From contig NZ_JBLBVK010000038.1 of NCBI RefSeq assembly GCF_047314965.1, positions 1 to 64,000 of the forward strand: DNA of 64,000 nucleotides. The letters run 5' to 3'. The notes under the pieces were generated by a model. It was not told the origin of the DNA, searched no databases, and saw nothing but the letters and a program-made list of their open reading frames with translations. How positions within the stretch are numbered: the stretch's first letter is position 1; the number at the start of each line of letters is the position of its first letter. Below, one piece after another: positions 61,079 to 64,000 of the stretch. Made by a program: the position numbers and the translations under genes. The stretch comes from JAVJUV01 sp047314965. Lineage in GTDB: Bacteria > Pseudomonadota > Alphaproteobacteria > Rhodobacterales > Rhodobacteraceae.

Positions 61079-62571
61079 GGGGTCGGGCCTCGCAGCCAGA
61101 CTTCCACCCGTCGGTTCACCTGCCGTCCCCAGGCAGTGTCGTCGCACGCCATCGGCAGAATCTCTCCATAGCCATCCACTTCGAGTTTCACAGGTGAATC
61201 CCCGGTGAATGCACCAACAGCCTGCCTGACGGCCCTGGCACGCCGCATGGACAGACGCTGGTTTCCCTCTGCAGGCCCGTCGCCATCAGTGAAGCCGACA
61301 AAAACCAGCTCCTTGCCATCGAACTCGCCACGCCAGATCGCATCCGCAAGCCTGCGAACATTGGAGGCGGACTGCGGATCCAATTCACTGGACCCATCGC
61401 GGAAACGAAAGGTCAGGGTCAACCGCTCTCCTAGCATCAATGTTGCGATCATTCGCTGGATTTCCTGCATTCGCTCCTGATCATCTCCAGCTGTCAGAAC
61501 CGCATTCGCCAGCCGATCACCCTGACGATCGAACGGGATAAACCCGATCCCCTGATCCACGAAGCCTGCGGCCTGGATCACCGGCTGCGCCTCGTGCGAT
61601 CGGACGTAGGCAATGAAATCACGCACGATCCGAGGCTGTCTTGCGCCATTGCGATGCAGAAACAGCGGTTGCGTCAGAGGATAGTCTTCGGCCTTTACTG
61701 TCCCGCGCGTAGCCGGACTGGCCAGACCGCAAGAACCGCTTATGACCAGCGGTACAGTGTTGCCGAGGCGAGAAAGCGGGACAAGCCCGAGAGCCGATGA
61801 ACTGCTCGCAACCGCCGTCGCAAGAAGCTTCTTGTCCCTGTGCCTCGTGGCGCTCCCGGCTCGCAGACCGGGAAAGACCCGCGCCAGGGCCCTCGTCACA
61901 TCGCGCCCCTCGGGAAGATGAAGATCGACCGGCATGTCGGGGCCATCGAGTTCCTCCCAGTTGTCGATATCACCCGTCAGAAGCCCTCGAAACTGCTCCA
62001 GCGTGACCATCGCCCTCGGGTTATCCAACGATACCACAGGAACCAGTGCGTCCAGCGCAATCACATCTTGGTCAACCGATTTTCCAGCCTCCTTTCGACC
62101 CAGAGAGAGATCCGTATCTCGAGAGGCAAGTTGGGTCAGCACATCTTCCTCCGGCGCGACCGCTCCTTCGATCCGAGCAACCAATCGGCTTGTCGAAGTT
62201 TCCGTCAGTTCCCAGGTAACCGTCTCATCACTTGTGAAAATCCGGTGATACGACAGTCCCTGCCGTCTGGCGAAACTCTCCAGAAGCGGCGGCATGAGAA
62301 GATGGATCATGTCGGCGGGTCCACCAACTCTCGCATGGGCGACCAATGCCTCGGGTTCGGGGCACCCGGGACCATCGCAGGAGACGTCCCCCCGATCCAA
62401 TGTCAACGCGCCGAACTCGGTCTCGACCCGAAAGTATTCTCCATCGAAGGACAACAATTCGCCCGAGACGCTGTGCGACCCGTCAAGCGTCGTCAAAACG
62501 ACAGCGCCGGAACTCCATCCGGTGCCGGGCACAAGGGCGATCACCGCCAAAGCGGCAAGTTTCTGGATCAT
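61075..62571 (-). CDS. Phosphate-binding-like/OmpA fusion protein
   Basis: The 498-residue protein joins three parts: a signal peptide (1-21) with a short domain containing DVSCDGPGCPEPEAL, a PstS-like periplasmic-binding domain (about 80-345, with the helix start TAVASSSSALGLVPLS and SGSCG), and an OmpA-type peptidoglycan-binding domain (about 385-495, with LVFVGFTDGDGPAEGNQRLSMRRARAVRQ in two pieces and RQVNRRVEVWL). Such a fusion would tether a ligand-binding domain to the cell wall instead of serving a transporter. No pst permease is near. It follows the unknown anchored-protein gene by 18 bp. Confidence 0.85.
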   Translation of the reverse strand: MIQKLAALAVIALVPGTGWSSGAVVLTTLDGSHSVSGELLSFDGEYFRVETEFGALTLDRGDVSCDGPGCPEPEALVAHARVGGPADMIHLLMPPLLESFARRQGLSYHRIFTSDETVTWELTETSTSRLVARIEGAVAPEEDVLTQLASRDTDLSLGRKEAGKSVDQDVIALDALVPVVSLDNPRAMVTLEQFRGLLTGDIDNWEELDGPDMPVDLHLPEGRDVTRALARVFPGLRAGSATRHRDKKLLATAVASSSSALGLVPLSRLGNTVPLVISGSCGLASPATRGTVKAEDYPLTQPLFLHRNGARQPRIVRDFIAYVRSHEAQPVIQAAGFVDQGIGFIPFDRQGDRLANAVLTAGDDQERMQEIQRMIATLMLGERLTLTFRFRDGSSELDPQSASNVRRLADAIWRGEFDGKELVFVGFTDGDGPAEGNQRLSMRRARAVRQAVGAFTGDSPVKLEVDGYGEILPMACDDTAWGRQVNRRVEVWLRGPTP

Positions 62572-62589
62572 TGGCAGCCAGACGTCCGA

Positions 62590-63570
62590 TTAACGCCCGG
62601 CCAGTCTCATGTCCTGCAATAGGTTTTTCAACTCAATGACGTCGCCGATGCGATTGCATTCAGGAAGTGTGACCCTGACGTCCGTTTCGGTCATCCCTCC
62701 AAGTGGTCCGCTCTGCAATGCTTGAGCACTGATCATACGCCCGCAATTCGTCTCTGTCACATCGGCTTCCACCACAAGCTCAACGACGCCCTTGAGAGGC
62801 GTGAAACCCGTGGGAAACGTATAGACCTCGGCGCTGCGCCCAGTTCCATCGCCAATCGCGACAAGAAAACCTCCGGTTCCGCGCATCGCACGCGCTGGCG
62901 TTTTCGCTGATCCGGCCCGGATATGTCCGCTTTCGCCTCGTGATGCCCCCAGTTCATAGGCGTTCATCCGGAATACTTGCGTGCCCTCCCATGCCAGGAT
63001 CACGCGCGAAAAGGCACGGGCATCGCTGACGTTGGAAATCGCCCGAGCCGTCTGGCGTTCCGATATCACCAGCACCTCCTCGATGTCTGTGAGTGCCGGA
63101 ACCAGCGTCTCGGCACGACCAAAGGAATCGGTCGTCACATCGATTTCCAGCATACCATGCCGAACGGTCACCTTTCGGTTGGGGTCGCAGGCTGCGAAGT
63201 ACAAGACTTCGATCATTGCAGCATCCAGAACACTAACGGTCAGATCCGGAGTGCAATCGAACCCGAACGGACTCATCCGTGCATCGTCCCAAATCTGCGG
63301 CAAAACAGGATCGGGCTTGTCGACGCGGTTCGGCATGATGGGTGGATTTGGAACCAGTGGGACAAGCGTCGCGGCCGGTGGCGTTGGCAAGCTGCCAGGC
63401 TGATCGGCTGACCGCAAAAGCGGCGCGGCATCCGGCATTTCGTCAACGGTCGCCAGCGGGGTGTTCTCAACCAGAACGCTTTGCATCAGGTACCCGGCAC
63501 CAAAGGCAAGCAGAAGCGCTGCCAACGCCGAAACCGCCCGGCGCCTGCCAAGCAATGCAAGAGAGTTCAT
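62590..63570 (-). CDS. Membrane-anchored periplasmic protein of unknown function
   Basis: I do not recognise this 326-residue protein. It has a short basic N-terminus (MNSLALLGRRR), one transmembrane segment at about 12-30, a Pro-rich linker (about 50-100), and a beta-rich periplasmic domain with conserved-looking cysteines in FGFDCTPDLTVSV, FAACDPNR, TNCGRM and LPECNRI, which may form two disulfides. The ATG at 63570 has GGAGG upstream. It is probably co-transcribed with the binding-protein/OmpA gene, and both may work at the cell wall. It follows secA on the same strand. Confidence 0.75.
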   Translation of the reverse strand: MNSLALLGRRRAVSALAALLLAFGAGYLMQSVLVENTPLATVDEMPDAAPLLRSADQPGSLPTPPAATLVPLVPNPPIMPNRVDKPDPVLPQIWDDARMSPFGFDCTPDLTVSVLDAAMIEVLYFAACDPNRKVTVRHGMLEIDVTTDSFGRAETLVPALTDIEEVLVISERQTARAISNVSDARAFSRVILAWEGTQVFRMNAYELGASRGESGHIRAGSAKTPARAMRGTGGFLVAIGDGTGRSAEVYTFPTGFTPLKGVVELVVEADVTETNCGRMISAQALQSGPLGGMTETDVRVTLPECNRIGDVIELKNLLQDMRLAGR

Positions 63571-63625
63571 GCCTGCCTCCGTTTGGTCCGCTCTTTTACG
63601 GCAGATCCATTGTTTCAAGCATAAT

Positions 63626-63650
63626 GCCCGCCAACTTAGCGTTGGCGGGC
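63626..63650 (-). terminator. Hairpin downstream of secA
   Basis: GCCCGCCAAC at 63626-63635 pairs perfectly with GTTGGCGGGC at 63641-63650, with a 5-base loop. It lies 57 bp after the secA stop and 56 bp before the next start. On the minus strand the downstream run is only partly T-rich (ATTATGCTT), so termination may be incomplete. Confidence 0.55.
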
Positions 63651-63706
63651 AAACCGTTCAGATGACAAATTTTTACGAAGCGCTGCGACGCGCATGCCAC
63701 AACGCG

Positions 63707-64000
63707 TCAAAGCGCGCCGTGACAATGCTTGAACTTCTTGCCCGATCCACAGGGACAAGGATCATTCCGGCCTGGATTTCCCCAAGTCGAAGGATCGCTC
63801 TCGTCGAAACCGGCGTCGATGGCCTCGGCTGTGGGCGCAGGCGGACTGCTGGCCGCTGCCGCGGCTGCCGCGGCTGCCGCCTGCTGCTGCGCCAGCATCT
63901 GCTGCATCAAGGCCTGTTGTTCCTCCTCGGTCATCGGACGGATCTGGGCCAGCTTCTCGGTGACCTCACCGCGCAGACCATTCAGAAGACTGTCGAAAAG
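63707..64000 (-). CDS. secA: Protein translocase subunit SecA, C-terminal end (cut by window edge)
   Basis: Only the last 97 residues are in the window; the frame runs off the right edge. The end [14 protein letters not shown] is the zinc-binding SEC-C motif that contacts SecB and the membrane. Upstream, [20 protein letters not shown] fits the end of the helical scaffold. Between them lies a low-complexity linker with ten consecutive alanines after a Gln-rich stretch. SecA drives export through SecYEG, used by the many exported proteins of this window. Confidence 0.93.
   Translation of the reverse strand, partial: LFDSLLNGLRGEVTEKLAQIRPMTEEEQQALMQQMLAQQQAAAAAAAAAASSPPAPTAEAIDAGFDESDPSTWGNPGRNDPCPCGSGKKFKHCHGAL

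Noticed and set aside
63840..63900. Poly-alanine/poly-glutamine stretch in secA as a possible frameshift
   Set aside because: The frame stays open on both sides and the SEC-C motif follows, so it is a low-complexity linker.
1..64000. Insertion sequences, prophage, CRISPR arrays or toxin-antitoxin pairs
   Set aside because: No transposase, integrase, phage structural gene, spaced repeats or typical small antitoxin pairs are seen.

Overview
The window looks like chromosomal DNA of a marine Rhodobacteraceae (Roseobacter-group) alphaproteobacterium. The evidence is a complete dddP DMSP-lyase gene with every known active-site residue, high GC, the LptC-LptA-LptB-HPF-PtsN block without an rpoN gene between lptB and hpf, a DUF5927-type glycosyltransferase, and a dnaK-dnaJ to secA neighbourhood. 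I find no transposase, prophage, CRISPR array or rRNA. One tRNA (Leu, CAG) is present. No stretch longer than about 215 bp lacks a gene; the largest gaps (8762-8967, 20990-21194, 39575-39786, 44315-44533) are promoter or leader regions.

Layout. 35-2307 (minus): a small redox-flavoured module of PepSY protein, cytochrome b561, membrane-anchored LuxR-type regulator and an atypical SDR, with a 14-bp inverted repeat in its promoter region. 2349-4598: dddP diverging from a DUF3445 heme-dependent N-demethylase-like gene, with an 8-bp direct repeat between them. 4600-11590: a small membrane protein, clpB, pyrF, a stand-alone Hint-domain protein, and an amino-acid-oxidase-like plus aldo/keto reductase pair. 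11646-20989 (minus): one seven-gene purine unit, xdhA-xdhB-xdhC, then ATPase, two permeases and a BMP-family binding protein of a nucleoside/purine ABC transporter, mostly with overlapping stop/start codons. 21195-27754: yghX hydrolase, an exported HExxH protein, map, sfsA, a CinA-like/GNAT/OmpA trio, and a TetR regulator with two palindromic operators facing a small membrane protein. 27802-39574 (minus): LysR regulator, divergent SHMT-family enzyme, fadH, and a glutamate synthase locus in the order gltD, exported protein, GFA-family protein, gltB.

39787-45617: uppP, an NDUFA9-like protein, tRNA-Leu, short RNase D, lptC-lptA-lptB, hpf, ptsN. 45605-55607: a surface-glycan cluster (sulfotransferase, three glycosyltransferases, galU, another GT2, cysQ) opposite a KpsM-like export permease; CysQ would remove the PAP made by the PAPS-dependent sulfotransferase. 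55579-64000: alkB, heat-shock dnaK-dnaJ with a probable RpoH promoter, a second J-domain protein, radC, a phosphate-binding-like/OmpA fusion, an unknown anchored protein, and the 3' end of secA, cut by the window edge.

The most unusual items are the b561/PepSY/membrane-LuxR module with its inverted repeat, the sulfated-glycan cluster with a two-domain sulfotransferase, the periplasmic-binding/OmpA fusion, the TetR double operator, and the glt locus with two inserted genes. None is proven novel from sequence alone.
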